Shown here piece after piece: positions 1-11,743 of a DNA stretch of 64,000 bases. The DNA comes from Begonia masoniana. Its lineage: Eukaryota > Streptophyta > Magnoliopsida > Cucurbitales > Begoniaceae. The first letter of the stretch is position 1. The number at the start of each line of letters is the position of its first letter. Location: NCBI GenBank assembly GCA_022432975.1, contig CM039509.1, positions 42,504,209 to 42,568,208 on the forward strand, written 5' to 3'. Position numbers and translations under genes: made by a program. The notes below the pieces were generated by a model. It was not told the DNA's origin. It searched no databases and worked only from the letters and a program-made list of their open reading frames with translations.

Positions 1-74
1 CCTTTCGCCTTCGGGCCTACACCACAGGACGGTAGGGTTTATTCGTTATTGCTTTACTTTGTGACGTTTAGTTA

Positions 75-1345
75 TTGTTTTGCTTAGTGTCATGTTGTTG
101 AGTGCGTTGTGTGTTGTGTTGCATTGTGAGTTTGTCGTTGTGTAAGGCACTTCGGTGGGCAATGTTCGTTTGTGAGTTTGTCGTTGTGTGTTTGTCGTTG
201 TGTAAGGCAATTTGGTGCGGGCAATGTGTCGTTGTGTGTTGTCGTTGTGTGTTTGTCATTGTGAGTTTGTCGTTGTGTAAGGCAATTTGGTGCGGGCAAT
301 GTGTAAGGCACTTCGGTGCGGGCAATGTGTAAGGCACTTCAGTGCGGGCAATGTGTCGTTGTGTGTTTGTCATTGTGAGTTTGTCGTTGTGTGTTTGTCG
401 TTGTGTAAGGCAATTTGGTGCGGGCAATGTGTAAGGCACTTCAGTGCGGGCAATGTGTCGTTGTGTGTTTGTCATTGTGAGTTTGTCGTTGTGTAAGGCA
501 CTTCAGTGCGGGCAATGTGTCGTTGTGTGTTTGTCGTTGTGTAAGGCACTTCGGTGCGGGCAATGTGTCGTTGTGTGTTTGTCGTTGTGTGTTTGTCATT
601 GTGAGTTTGTCGTTGTGTAAGGCAATTTGGTGCGGGCAATGTGTCGTTGTGTGTTTGTCATTGTGAGTTTGTCGTTGTGTGTTTGTCGTTGTGTGTTTGT
701 CATTGTGAGTTTGTCGTTGTGTAAGGCAATTTGGTGCGGGCAATGTGTCGTTGTGTGTTTGTCGTTGTGTAAGGCAATTTGGTGCGGGCAATGTGTAAGG
801 CACTTCGGTGCGGGCAATGTGTAAGGCACTTCGGTGCGGGCAATGTGTAAGGCACTTCGGTGCGGGCAATGTGTCGTTGTGTGTTTGTCGTTGTGTAAGG
901 CACTTCAGTGCGGGCAATGTGTCGTTGTGTGTTTGTCATTGTGAGTTTGTCGTTGTGTGTTTGTCATTGTGAGTTTGTCGTTGTGTGTTTGTCATTGTGA
1001 GTTTGTCGTTGTGTGTTTGTCGTTGTGTGTTGTCGTTGTGTGTTTGTCATTGTGAGTTTGTCGTTGTGTAAGGCACTTCGGTGCGGGCAATGTGTCGTTG
1101 TGTGTTTGTCGTTGTGTGTTTGTCGTTGTGTGTTTGTCATTGTGAGTTTGTCGTTGTGTAAGGCAATTTGTGCGAGCAATGTGTCGTTGTGTGTTTGTCG
1201 TTGTGTGTTTGTCATGTGAGTTTGTCGTTGTGTAAGGCACTTCAGTGCGGGCAATGTGTCATTGTGTGTTTGTCGTTGTGTGTTTGTCATTGTGGGTTTG
1301 TCGTTGTGTAAGGCACTTCAGTGCGAGCAATGTGTAAGGCACCTT
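75..1345 (+). repeat. Degenerate minisatellite inside LTR-H
   Basis: About 1.27 kb is built from two short modules in irregular order. One is a roughly 27-base module ending in the GTGCGGGCAAT type with variants CACTTCGG, CACTTCAG and CAATTTGG. The other is a series of 14- to 16-base modules TGTCGTTGTGTGTT, TGTCATTGTGAGTT and TGTCGTTGTGTAAGG. The strand is nearly free of runs of A and has strong G/T bias. It lies wholly between the two stem strands of the LTR, that is inside the predicted intron. All open frames in it are by-products of the repeat. Confidence 0.9.
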
Positions 1346-1498
1346 TTGGGTGCGGGCAACTATGAGTGAGTTGTTGAGTTGCATTGTGGTGTTGTGTTGC
1401 ATTGTTTGGCCGTATTGTGTTGTTGTGCATAGGGCTTGGTTTTTAAATTGTATTTGTTATCCCCTACTTGCTAAGCGTAAGCTTACGTGTGTGTGTGT

Positions 1499-1513
1499 GT
1501 TCTGTGGTGTAGG
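1499..1513 (+). promoter_or_regulatory. Predicted 3' splice site and acceptor stem strand of LTR-H
   Basis: The 15 bases GTTCTGTGGTGTAGG contain the TGTAG|G acceptor. They are preceded by a CTTAC branch-point-like site and a long TG/T run. They are the reverse complement of 16-30 except for one G.U wobble. The matching GTAAGT donor would lie just outside the window to the left. Confidence 0.5.
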
Positions 1514-2567
1514 TGACGACAGGAGTACAGGTTAGAGCTACGAGGAAAGCTAGGATTGGGACGCAGTCGTTGATGTACGCTGTATGCCGGTGCGGGCAGT
1601 TGTCGGGGCGCCTCGGCCAAAGTCTTCGGAGCTGTGGGGTTAGTGTTCGCAAATGGGGTATTTTGTGGTTTGTAGTTGATATTGTGAGACTAAGGGATCG
1701 GTTTGGTGAGATTTTGGTTTGTAGTTGGGATTGTGGGATTTTGTGGTCGATTCGTGAGAGTTGTCTAGTGTAAATGGTTGTGGATTTGTTCTGGTGTAAA
1801 CTGGGTTGAGTGGTGGTTTAAGTATTTGTTTTTCAGGTTTTCGGGCTTAGAATTATTTAGTCGTTATATTGTCGGTTTTGATTTTAAAACAAATGACGTC
1901 GGGTCACGTTATTTATTTTTGTTAATATTCGTTTTAAGTCGGTTTTACGAGATTTTTACGGGACTTGAAGGTTTGGATGTCTGGAAGGTATGATTAAAGT
2001 TTCGTGATTTTTGGAAGTGTTCGGGGTAGTGAAATGTGAAGGAAAGTGAGGGAAGGTCAAATTAGGCATTTTTGAGTGTTTTGGGTGAGAAAAACCCGAG
2101 CTGGCCCGATCGGTCGGGCCCGGGGCGCGATCGATCGAGGTCGGGGTGTTCTTGGGCGAAAATAGCCCGAGCGGGCCCGATCGATTGGGCAAAAAGCATG
2201 ATCGATCGCGGCTGGGCACTCTCGGGGCGCGCACAGCGCGCTCGCTGCCTGGGCGCGAGCGGCGCCTAGCGCGCGCGGCGCCCTGTGCGCGCACGGCGCC
2301 CAGCACGCTCCCAGCGTGGCGCTTAGCGCCCATTTGAGTCCAAATTTCGTTTTTTTCTGAAATTTTCTCGATTTCTACGATGTTTTGACCCGACATTTTT
2401 CGACGTATTTTAAACGTATTTTGGGCCCATTTTCCAATAAATTTTGAGGGTTCGAAAAACTCAAAAACGAGTCGTAAAATTTACGAAAACTATTTTAAAC
2501 GATGTTTTAAACGCGGGTTTGATTTGCTAACGTAGCGTTCCGAGCCGGGTGGGTTAGGGGCGTTACA

Positions 2568-3710
2568 AGGAACCTCAAGGTCCTCAAGCTTGAAGAACTC
2601 ATTGGCTCTCTCATGACACATGAGATCACCATGAAAGCTAATGAGAAGGAGGATCTCAAGGACAAGGAGATCTCTAAAAGAAAGGACATTGCACTCAAAG
2701 CTTCTTCAAGCAAACAAGAAGAATTCGAGGAAGAAGATGATGATGAGGATATAGCTCTCATCACAAGGAGGTTCAGCAAATTTCTCTAGAGAAAAATGAT
2801 GCAAGGAAGGAGATTTCCAAAGATTGAGAAATCTCAAAAGGAGAAAGAAATTACCTGCTACAAATGTGGGAAGCCTGGACACATCAAGGCCGAGTGTCCA
2901 CAAGCCAAGAAGAATCGCAAGAGATTCAAAAAGAGGGCTATAAAGGCAACATGGGATGATAGTGAGAGCGACACCTCGTCCGAAGATGAGGAAGTTGCAA
3001 ATCTGTGCTTCATGGCCAAGGTGGATGAGGTTAGTCATTCTTCTAGCGATAGTGAAGTTGATGAGGATGGTGATCTAATTGATGCCTTCAATGATTTAGT
3101 TAAACAATATAGCATGTTTAAATCAAAATACAATTTATTGGAAAAGGAAAATACTAAATTGTCTTAAAAGCATGTGAAGGAAATCAGCTTGCATGAAAAG
3201 GAAACTGGTGATCTTAAGATTAGAAATGAGAATTTAAATGACATTGTGCTTAAGTTCACTAGTGGTAGTAAGAATTTAAACATGTTGTTAGGTAGCCAAA
3301 AGGTAACCTTTGACAAAGCCGGTTTAGGATATGAAAGCCTTAGCAGAAAGAAAATATACAAAAACTTTTTTGTTAAACCAACCATCTGTCACGCATGTAA
3401 TGAAGTAGGACAAGTCTTTTGTATGTCCTTTAAAAGTTAACAATGTTAAATCTGGTGGTAAACTAAAATGGGTTCCTAAAGGAACTAAATCTAACACAAG
3501 GACCCAAAAGATTTGGGTACCTAAGAAGACTACTTGATTTCTCTTTTGTAGGATGAGAGCTCTCCCATGAAGAATCAATGGTACCTTGATAGCGGCTGCT
3601 CAAGGCATATGGCGGGAGACTCCTCAAAGTTTGCTGTTGTCAACAAAAAGAAAGGAAATGTGACTTTTGGAGGAAACCAAAAGGGAAAAATCGTTGGTAT
3701 CGGCAACATA
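2568..3710 (+). pseudogene. gag-pol: Ty1/copia (SIRE type) gag and start of protease, broken
   Basis: This is the outer element of the nest. The frame starting at 2568 encodes the C-terminal half of a copia gag: an acidic region, then the zinc knuckle CYKCGKPGHIKAEC (about 2858-2900), acidic and coiled stretches, and a linker KIWVPKK as in SIRE elements. The aspartic protease begins at about 3567 with WYLDSGCSRHM, the copia version of the D-S-G active site, followed by VTFGGNQKGKIVGIGN. In-frame stops are at about 2787-2789, 3165-3167 and 3534-3536, and one frameshift is near 3405, so it is dead. The frame stops at 3710 where LARD-A is inserted and resumes at 37714. The N-terminal half of gag is not present; LTR-H abuts at 2567. 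Family assignment rests on motifs only. Confidence 0.85.
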
Positions 3711-4601
3711 TGTAACGCCCCCGAACCCACCCTAGCTCGGAGCGCTACTTTGCAGACCACTCCTACGTTAGAACCTAATTTAAAATAATTATTATAAACC
3801 CTAACTCATAAATTAGGACTGACACAACGGAATTTAAAACTAAACTCCCGAAACTCTCTTATGTCATACCTAGCTGCCTAGACTCACCAATTCCCTTACC
3901 CCTAACCTTTAAGCACCACGGCGTCCTTCCCAAAAATTTCGGCAAAGTAACGCCTGAAAATGGCGCCTCCAAAATGCTAGATACCTACAAACCAATAAAT
4001 TCCCAACCAGATCCAGAATACTCTTACTTAACTAACCAGCAATCAACATACGAAATCTCCAAATAGCAGTAAAGATGGAAGCTATAATACTAACATCCCT
4101 AAGTGAAGAAGATCCGCAATATAGGGCGACACATCACCCTGAACTATGACTATATACAATCTCTCAAAACAACATCAACCAAAAAGGCAACTCTACAAAC
4201 CATCAAAATAAATGTAAATTATACACGACCCCAAATACTATTCCACCCACATCTTTCCGAAGACCATGGTCGAGACGCCCCAACAATTGCCTGCACGGGC
4301 ATACCGCATACATCATCGACTGTGTCCCAATCCTAGCTTTCCTCGTAGCTCTAACCTGTACTCCTGTCGTCACCTACACCACAGAACACACACACACACG
4401 TAAGCTTACGCTTAGCAAGTAGGAAGTAACAAATAATAACAAGAACAATGCACACACCATGTAGCACCCGGTTCCATTGAATTAAAATTTAATTATTATT
4501 AATGATGTACTTTTATAGAAGGGTTGGGGGAGTTATTGATTAGGTTAGTAAATGACTAGGCAAGGGCAGAAAAGTAATTGAAAATTTAAAAATGGATAAT
4601 G

Positions 4602-4610
4602 TATTTAAGG
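4602..4610 (+). promoter_or_regulatory. Probable TATA box of solo LTR B'
   Basis: TATTTAAGG lies about 140 bases into the LTR and is followed some 50-90 bases later by a CT-rich leader. The same block is found at the same place in INV-B, TEK-F and TEK-G. Confidence 0.5.
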
Positions 4611-5004
4611 TTAGTGATTTGGGGTTTAGTGCACGGTAGCCGCCACTAATTCCCTCATTTCTCTCTCGGCCTTCAGCTCTTCAACAGAAAACCTTCGGGC
4701 GATTTCTTTCTCACTCGATTCTCCTTCAACCTAGGTAAGCTCTCTTAGTCTATCTGTGATTTCAACAATTAGATAGCTGAGGGAGTACAATGTGTGAAGT
4801 TTCGAGGAATACTGTGAGTTGAGTTGAGTTCGGGTTTAGTGTTGAATCGGAAATGCACAATGAACTAAGCTTCCAAACTAGTTTCCCAAGATTCCTGAAT
4901 AGATTAGAATGAGGCTTAGTAGAAAGCTAATTGATATCCTTTCTATGACTTAGGTGAGCAGACTTCTGAAGTAGTTTGAAACCGAGCATTCCCAGGAGAG
5001 CCAG

Positions 5005-5529
5005 GTAAGTAAAGTATTGCTTGCGCCTTTGGGCCTACATCACAAGACAGTAGGGTTTGTGCGTGTTTGTGAACATTTATTTTCAGCATGATATGCATCA
5101 TATTTTAAAGGTACACGAAAATGAATTTGAATGCATATTGGTATGGTAAGGATTGAACATAATGAAACAGCTAAACGAATCAGCTTTACTGTTAAGGGAA
5201 CTAATCCAACCCTTAATGAGACAGTGGATATTTATACTTTGGGAGAGTTGATCCAACTCCCAATTTCACAGGGGGATCTGAACAGTGAATCAGCTTTACT
5301 GTTAAGGGAACTAATCCAACCCTTAATGAGACAGTGGATATTTATACTTTGGGAGAGTTGATCCAACTCCCAGTTTCACAGGGGGATCTGAACAGAAACG
5401 ACGCATGAACAACTGAGAGGAGAAAGTAGAAATTGCATGTTTAGGAATTCATGTTTCAGCATTTCATTCCTTTTTCATTATTGCTTTGCTTACTTAGCAT
5501 TAGTCTAATAGATGAGTTTTGTGATGTAG
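5005..5529 (+). other. Predicted leader intron of solo LTR B'
   Basis: Donor GCCAG|GTAAGTAAAG at 5005 and acceptor GATGTAG|GTG ending at 5529, with a CTAAT branch-like site at 5505-5509. The donor-side strand CCTACATCACAAGAC (5034-5048) pairs with the acceptor strand GTTTTGTGATGTAGG (5516-5530) with one G.U wobble. The interior is two tandem copies of a 110-base unit (5178-5287 and 5288 onward), each with two inverted repeats. Confidence 0.45.
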
Positions 5530-5860
5530 GTGTTGAGGATACTGCAGGTGAATTTCCTGAATGCTCAAATGATTAGAAGTGGTTGGAGGAGTACATTCAT
5601 GCCTCGGCCTGGCAAACTGATGAGGCGGGTTAACTATTGTCTGCTATGGTGCGGGTTTAGTTGATAATGTTTTAATTTGAGTATGATGAGTTTTCATGAC
5701 AGTAGAGATTTTAATATTTCGACTATGTTTTGAGTTTTAACTGATACTAGAGATCTGTGAGTTTTAAATATTGGTTTTTTACTGGGTTTGAACAATACAA
5801 TGTGAGTTGTTCTGAATGGTCTTGATGAAATAAGTAAATTCCTTTCTGAATTGGTGTCGT

Positions 5861-7972
5861 GTAGGTTAATTCCATCGGAAGATGCCTTAGGAAAAGTCAT
5901 CGGATGATGTAGGTTAATTCCATCGGAAGATGCCTTAGGAAAAGTCATCGGATGATGTAGGTTAATTCCATCGGAAGATGCCTTAGGAAAAGTCATCGGA
6001 TGATGTAGGTTAATTCCATCGGAAGATGCCTTAGGAAAAGTCATCGGATGATGTAGGTTAATTCCATCGGAAGATGCCTTAGGAAAAGTCATCGGATGAT
6101 GTAGGTTAATTCCATCGGAAGATGCCTTAGGAAAAGTCATCGGATGATGTAGGTTAATTCCATCGGAAGATGCCTTAGGAAAAGTCATCGGATGATGTAG
6201 GTTAATTCCATCGGAAGATGCCTTAGGAAAAGTCATCGGATGATGTAGGTTAATTCCATCGGAAGATGCCTTAGGAAAAGTCATCGGATGATGTAGGTTA
6301 ATTCCATCGGAAGATGCCTTAGGAAAAGTCATCGGATGATGTAGGTTAATTCCATCGGAAGATGCCTTAGGAAAAGTCATCGGATGATGTAGGTTAATTC
6401 CATCGGAAGATGCCTTAGGAAAAGTCATCGGATGATGTAGGTTAATTCCATCGGAAGATGCCTTAGGAAAAGTCATCGGATGATGTAGGTTAATTCCATC
6501 GGAAGATGCCTTAGGAAAAGTCATCGGATGATGTAGGTTAATTCCATCGGAAGATGCCTTAGGAAAAGTCATCGGATGATGTAGGTTAATTCCATCGGAA
6601 GATGCCTTAGGAAAAGTCATCGGATGATGTAGGTTAATTCCATCGGAAGATGCCTTAGGAAAAGTCATCGGATGATGTAGGTTAATTCCATCGGAAGATG
6701 CCTTAGGAAAAGTCATCGGATGATGTAGGTTAATTCCATCGGAAGATGCCTTAGGAAAAGTCATCGGATGATGTAGGTTAATTCCATCGGAAGATGCCTT
6801 AGGAAAAGTCATCGGATGATGTAGGTTAATTCCATCGGAAGATGCCTTAGGAAAAGTCATCGGATGATGTAGGTTAATTCCATCGGAAGATGCCTTAGGA
6901 AAAGTCATCGGATGATGTAGGTTAATTCCATCGGAAGATGCCTTAGGAAAAGTCATCGGATGATGTAGGTTAATTCCATCGGAAGATGCCTTAGGAAAAG
7001 TCATCGGATGATGTAGGTTAATTCCATCGGAAGATGCCTTAGGAAAAGTCATCGGATGATGTAGGTTAATTCCATCGGAAGATGCCTTAGGAAAAGTCAT
7101 CGGATGATGTAGGTTAATTCCATCGGAAGATGCCTTAGGAAAAGTCATCGGATGATGTAGGTTAATTCCATCGGAAGATGCCTTAGGAAAAGTCATCGGA
7201 TGATGTAGGTTAATTCCATCGGAAGATGCCTTAGGAAAAGTCATCGGATGATGTAGGTTAATTCCATCGGAAGATGCCTTAGGAAAAGTCATCGGATGAT
7301 GTAGGTTAATTCCATCGGAAGATGCCTTAGGAAAAGTCATCGGATGATGTAGGTTAATTCCATCGGAAGATGCCTTAGGAAAAGTCATCGGATGATGTAG
7401 GTTAATTCCATCGGAAGATGCCTTAGGAAAAGTCATCGGATGATGTAGGTTAATTCCATCGGAAGATGCCTTAGGAAAAGTCATCGGATGATGTAGGTTA
7501 ATTCCATCGGAAGATGCCTTAGGAAAAGTCATCGGATGATGTAGGTTAATTCCATCGGAAGATGCCTTAGGAAAAGTCATCGGATGATGTAGGTTAATTC
7601 CATCGGAAGATGCCTTAGGAAAAGTCATCGGATGATGTAGGTTAATTCCATCGGAAGATGCCTTAGGAAAAGTCATCGGATGATGTAGGTTAATTCCATC
7701 GGAAGATGCCTTAGGAAAAGTCATCGGATGATGTAGGTTAATTCCATCGGAAGATGCCTTAGGAAAAGTCATCGGATGATGTAGGTTAATTCCATCGGAA
7801 GATGCCTTAGGAAAAGTCATCGGATGATGTAGGTTAATTCCATCGGAAGATGCCTTAGGAAAAGTCATCGGATGATGTAGGTTAATTCCATCGGAAGATG
7901 CCTTAGGAAAAGTCATCGGATGATGTAGGTTATTTCTATCGGAAGATGCCTTAAGAATAGCCATCGGATGAT
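5861..7972 (+). repeat. 48-base minisatellite, 43 apparently identical units plus one degenerate
   Basis: Units starting GTAGGTTAATTCCATCGG follow each other at exactly 48 bases from 5861 to 7924, giving 43 units with no difference that I can see by eye. A 44th unit at 7925-7972 has several changes. Each unit has two hairpin-like cores, CATCGGAAGATG and CATCGGATGATG. Because 48 is divisible by three, a 764-codon frame stays open on the minus strand; I treat that as an artefact. The complete sameness of the units points to very recent expansion or homogenisation. Confidence 0.96.
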
Positions 7973-8851
7973 GTCTCAGTAAAGTCACCGGTACATGAGG
8001 TTTGTTCTATCGGAAGGTGTAGGTCAAAGTCTATCGGATGATGTCTCGGTAAACTCATCGGCAGATGCGTGCTGACGTCATCGGTAGATGTAGGAGGATT
8101 TTTTTGTCGTATAGTCATCGGAGGATGTAGAGTGTATTTTGTCGTTTGCGATCAGATGATGTTGGATAATTGATTGTCCGGCCGACGTCACCAGTAGGTA
8201 CAGACTATCGAGAGATGTCTTTTGGCTGACGTCATCGGCAGAAGCCTTCTATCTTCTGTTCTGCTTCTTCCGTTGACTTTATCAATCGGCAGATGTGTTT
8301 GACCTCTGCGACTTCTCTAGTATTTCGCTGTCTAAACTTAATTTTCTATTTGCCGATTGTTTCTTAACAATTCAAACAACATTTCGTAGTTTGTTTAACT
8401 TCATTGTTGTTCAAATGATTACCGCTGCAAGTATTTAATGTTTTGAAGTTTCTTTTTAAAAAAAAAAATGTTAAATTTAGATTTTTGAGAGAGTTTTAAA
8501 TTTAGTCCAAGGTTTCTTAGTTACGTACGGGCTTATGAGTAACAAACCGGGTTCTGATAACTCGGGGTGTTACACACCACCCTACCCTAACACAACAACA
8601 CAACACCACTCAACACGACAACTCAACACAACAACACAACACCACCCAATGCAACTCAACAAACTGACTCAACATAACACGACAACACACAGTGCAATCA
8701 ACCTAACACATGCAGTTTCTATCACTCAGTTGTGCTTATTTGTTGTTCGTTGCTTTAATCTTGCTTTAATCTTTCATAAGCCGTGTGGAACGAGTTGGCA
8801 CACATCCCATAACCGTCTAGGATGGCCACACTCAGAACCACCATCCTTCAT

Positions 8852-9090
8852 AGAGGTCCCCTCGGGGTGCTACACACCAGCACCTCAGCCCGACAAGGCA
8901 CACTATTCAGGATTACATATTTTAGCCGTTCATCTCTCATAGAGTACCCTTCGGGGTGCTACACACTAGCAACCTCAGCCCGACAAGGCACACTATTCGA
9001 AATACAATGTGTTTTAGCCGGTCATCTCTCATAGAGTACCCTTCGGGGTGCTACACACTAGCAACCTCAGCCCGACAAGGTACACTATTC
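8852..9090 (-). repeat. About 93-base tandem repeat, three units, in LARD-A 3' LTR
   Basis: Units begin CATAGAGGTCCCCTCGG (8852) and CATAGAGTACCCTTCGG (8939 and 9032) and run through CAGCCCGACAAGGCACACT. The 5' LTR of the same element has four units (36642-36990), so one unit was gained or lost after insertion. Confidence 0.85.
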
Positions 9091-9504
9091 GAGATGCATT
9101 TTTACAATTCACTTTATCTGATTACGTTCATGCTCACAATGCCAATCAATGCCACTAATCGTACCTAACGTGCTATACCATGATGCATGCTTCAAATATG
9201 CAATACGACACGAAACCAACAACCCAACACAACACGAAATAAATAACCCTACCGTTCTTGGTGTAGGCCCGAAGGCGAAGGAATAGCTACCACTACTTAC
9301 CTGGCGTCCTAGCTCGCTGAGGCTACACGGTTACCTGCCCACCTACGGCTCGACCGTTCGGTTTGAGCGCGGAGACGGCCCAGACGCTGCTCGCCGCCGC
9401 CGTCTGGCCGGAGATCGTCGAACATCGCCGGTGGTTTGTCGCGTTCCGTCGATCGTCGTCCTCCCTATTCTCTGCCCTGTTCTCCGTTCGCGGGGAGCTC
9501 GAAC

Positions 9505-9534
9505 ACAACAGAATGGCTTCGGCCATTCTGTTGT
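9505..9534 (-). other. Conserved 13-bp hairpin with TTCG/CGAA loop (LARD-A 3' LTR)
   Basis: ACAACAGAATGGC (9505-9517) pairs perfectly with GCCATTCTGTTGT (9522-9534) around TTCG. It lies about 290 bases inside the LTR next to an AT-rich, TATA-like run, where a transcript start would be plausible. The same hairpin is at 37397-37427, 31556-31578 and 56339-56368 in other LTRs. Confidence 0.7.
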
Positions 9535-9821
9535 TTTAGTTTTATTATTATTTATTTATTTTTAATAATAATAATACTAACCGTTAATTAAATCCTCATT
9601 TACCGTTTTGCCCTCCCGTATTTCCGACCATTTCGACTTTCGTTAAATCTTGTTATTAAATTATAACTTACAGTTAATTTCACAAGAAATACCCGAACCT
9701 AAATTAGAAACCATTTGTTCCACCAAATTTATTCACTTTCTTTTAAATTAATTAAACAACCTATTTTATTATTCTTTTATTTTCGCTCCAATTTTTCTCC
9801 AAAAAAATCCCGGGTGTTACA

Positions 9822-10602
9822 ATCCACCCTCCTTACAAAAATTTTGTCCTCAAAATTTGTGGCCCAGTTATATCTCAATTACGCACTCAAACTCAACCTT
9901 CTAATCTTTGGGTTGCCACTCAGAATCTCAACTACGCTACGACCCAAATCATCTGTCGGGTAATGTCAATTCCTACATCACTAAACTTTCCTGACTAAGT
10001 TCACCCAGTCACTTACTTTTCTAATTCAGACACGTATCCATCAAACAATCTCAAACCTCCAAAGCCATCACAATAGTGTTAGTTCTAAATTTCAAAATTT
10101 CGTCGATCATACTATCGCATCTTACACCTATTTACCTCGTATCTCATTCACACATTCCGAATTCTCACTACCTAAATTAACTTGGGTCATTCTAAACTAT
10201 ACACTCCAAACTATGCACTACAACGCTCATATTTTCCTAACTTTGCTCCCCATATCTTAAGTCTTTATATGTCCATTAACTTTCACTTCTCTAATCCAAT
10301 ATTCATCAACACTTACATAACTAAAACCGTCACGTTAAGAACTCAGTACGTAAACCTCTTACCCTAAATCCTTAAGTTCAATTTCTCTTCTACTCTACCA
10401 TTTCATTTCTAATTTATCACTCTTATTTCTTACACTAACTTATCTCGAGAAAGCACACTACCTACTTACCTCGAGTAAACTCAATTTATCCAACTATTAT
10501 CTCAGTTACCTCAGTCAGTCATCACCAAACATTCACAAAGCCTTAAGTCTAAACTAACTTTTTCCCAACTTATTACAATCCTCAAAGTATACGCACTCAC
10601 AT
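9822..10602 (-). mobile_element. LARD-A interior, PPT end
   Basis: The PPT AAGGAGGGTGGAT is on the minus strand at 9822-9834, directly next to the LTR. The rest is AT-rich, pyrimidine-biased sequence without a coding frame. It is interrupted at 10602/10603 by TEK-1 and continues at 21135. Confidence 0.8.
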
Positions 10603-11743
10603 TGTAACGTCCCGAACCCGCCCCGGGCCCGGTGCGTCACTTTGCAAACAAATCCCGTGATTAAAACATCGTTTAAAATAATTTTCGTAAAATATTCTGC
10701 TCGGTTTTGTAAAATTCCCGGCTCGATGTTCGGGTTTTTCGAGCCCTCAAATTTTCTTGGAACACGTGTCTAAAATACGTTAAAATACGTTGGAAAAATG
10801 TCGGGTCAAAACATGTTGGAAATCGGGAGAAAAATAAAAAAAAACTAAAATTTTGCACCAAAAGGGTGCTGGGCACGTGCTGGGCGCCAGGAGCGCCCAG
10901 GCCGCGCGCTGGGCGCCAGGAGCGCCCAGGCTGCGCGCTGCGTGCACGCTACGCGCGCGCGTCCGCGCGCTGGGGCGCACCAGCGCGCCCCATCCACAAT
11001 TTCCACGACCGATCGTGGCTAAATGCCCGATCGGTCGGGCATTCTCGGGTTTTCTTCACCCAAAAACTTCCCGACCGCGACCGGTCGTGCCCCGGGCCCA
11101 ATCGATCGGGCCGGCTCGGGTTTTTCATCACCAAAAACACCCTAAAATGCCCTTTTTAACCTTTTTCCACCTCCCTACACATTTTAACACTTTTTTACAT
11201 CCCGAACATCTCCAAAAATCCTGAAAATTTAACCATACCTTCCCGACGCATAAATCTTCCAACCCCATAATTATTTTTGAAAACCAAGTTAAAACGGAGA
11301 AATACAAAAATCACAAACATAACCCGACGTTAGTTACTTTAAAATCAAAACGGGCAATATAACGCCTAAAACTTTAACTACCCAAAACCTGAAATAAATC
11401 CCGGAAAACACACAGCTTCCATCACGAACAACTATACTCACTACCCATCTCCAAATCAACTCGTAAACCCGGTAACATACATACGAAAATATTTACGAGC
11501 ACAATTTACCACAACTTAATAAAGTTTCCTAACTCCCACAAAACAACATTTCCACACACCAACTATCCATACCAAAATACTTACAAATTAAACTATCCAT
11601 GTCAAACATTCACCTCCCACTACCCGAGACATCCAGTGGTCAAAACGCCCCGACAATAGCCTGCACCGGCGGACTCCGTACTCCTCCGACTGCAGCCTAA
11701 TCCTCGGTAGTCTCGTCTACCTCACCTGTATACAAATCGTCAC

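Larger units (their letters stand above)
1..2567 (+). mobile_element. LTR-H: 3' part of a long Tekay-type LTR, 5' end outside window
   Basis: The segment ends at 2567 with GGGGCGTTACA, the U5 end seen in the other Tekay-type LTRs here. The last 120 bases are the reverse complement of the start of the TEK-1 LTRs (CATCGTTTAAAATA-type block), so this is a related family read on the + strand. It carries the shared landmarks in order: hairpin GCCTTCGGGC (7-16), stem strand (16-30), a long minisatellite (75-1345), the acceptor TGTAG|GTG (stem strand 1499-1513), then a unique stretch and a very GC-rich part (2097-2330) with palindromes such as CGATCGATCG. The flank after 2567 is copia gag, so the LTR sits in the copia element. 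The duplicated target would be AGGAA, but the left end is not visible, so solo LTR versus full element is open. No gene is seen in it. Confidence 0.8.
4460..8574 (+). mobile_element. Solo LTR B' (Tekay type), 4.1 kb, nested in LARD-A
   Basis: The LTR runs from TGTAGCACCC at 4460 to GGGTGTTACA at 8574 and is flanked by the perfect 5-base duplication cacca (4455-4459 and 8575-8579). The paralogous LARD-A LTR at about 36361-36376 has the empty site with a single cacca, which proves the insertion. No PBS, PPT or internal sequence is present, so it is a solo LTR formed by LTR-LTR recombination. Order: U3 with TATTTAAGG (4602-4610), CT-rich leader, donor CCTAG|GTAAG near 4735, second donor at 5005, 110-base duplication (about 5178-5395), acceptor at 5529, a 48-base array (5861-7972), older degenerate units to about 8300, and an A-rich end. 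It is unusually long because of the array. Confidence 0.93.
4374..9300 (-). other. Predicted intron of LARD-A 3' LTR (contains solo LTR B')
   Basis: Donor CCAG|GTAAGTA and acceptor TGTAG|GTGACG, read on the minus strand. The end strands CCTACACCAAGAAC and GTTCTGTGGTGTAGG pair with one bulged base. The predicted intron would be about 800 bases long without the nested solo LTR. Confidence 0.4.
3711..9821 (-). mobile_element. LARD-A 3' LTR, split by solo LTR B'
   Basis: The LTR starts TGTAACGCCC at 3711 and ends GGGTGTTACA at 9821. Net length is about 1,990 bases once 4460-8579 is removed. Order on the minus strand: AT-rich U3, strong hairpin (9505-9534), leader, GTAAGT donor (9296-9300 on +), hairpin and donor stem strand (9254-9267), three tandem units of about 93 bases (8852-9090), the solo-LTR insertion, and the acceptor stem strand (4373-4387). 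The PPT follows at 9822. I see no gene in it. Confidence 0.88.

Noticed and set aside
68..1290. Overlapping frames on both strands at the window start
   Set aside because: By-products of the minisatellite, with no start context and no domain.
2072..2337. GC-rich frames (also 10853-11224 and 18408-18848)
   Set aside because: Frames caused by high GC and lack of stops. They lie in the U5-side part of LTRs and differ between the two TEK-1 LTRs.
5861..7972. CRISPR-like array
   Set aside because: Direct repeats without spacers, in a plant retrotransposon LTR; also true for 52274-53692.
5694..7988. 764-codon frame on the minus strand with a 16-residue repeat
   Set aside because: It is the antisense of the 48-base array (48 is a multiple of 3, so the frame stays open). 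It is absent from sister LTRs and has no known domain.
9505..9534. Hairpin followed by a T run as a bacterial-type terminator
   Set aside because: The context is a plant LTR; the stem is conserved in several LTRs and not at a gene end.
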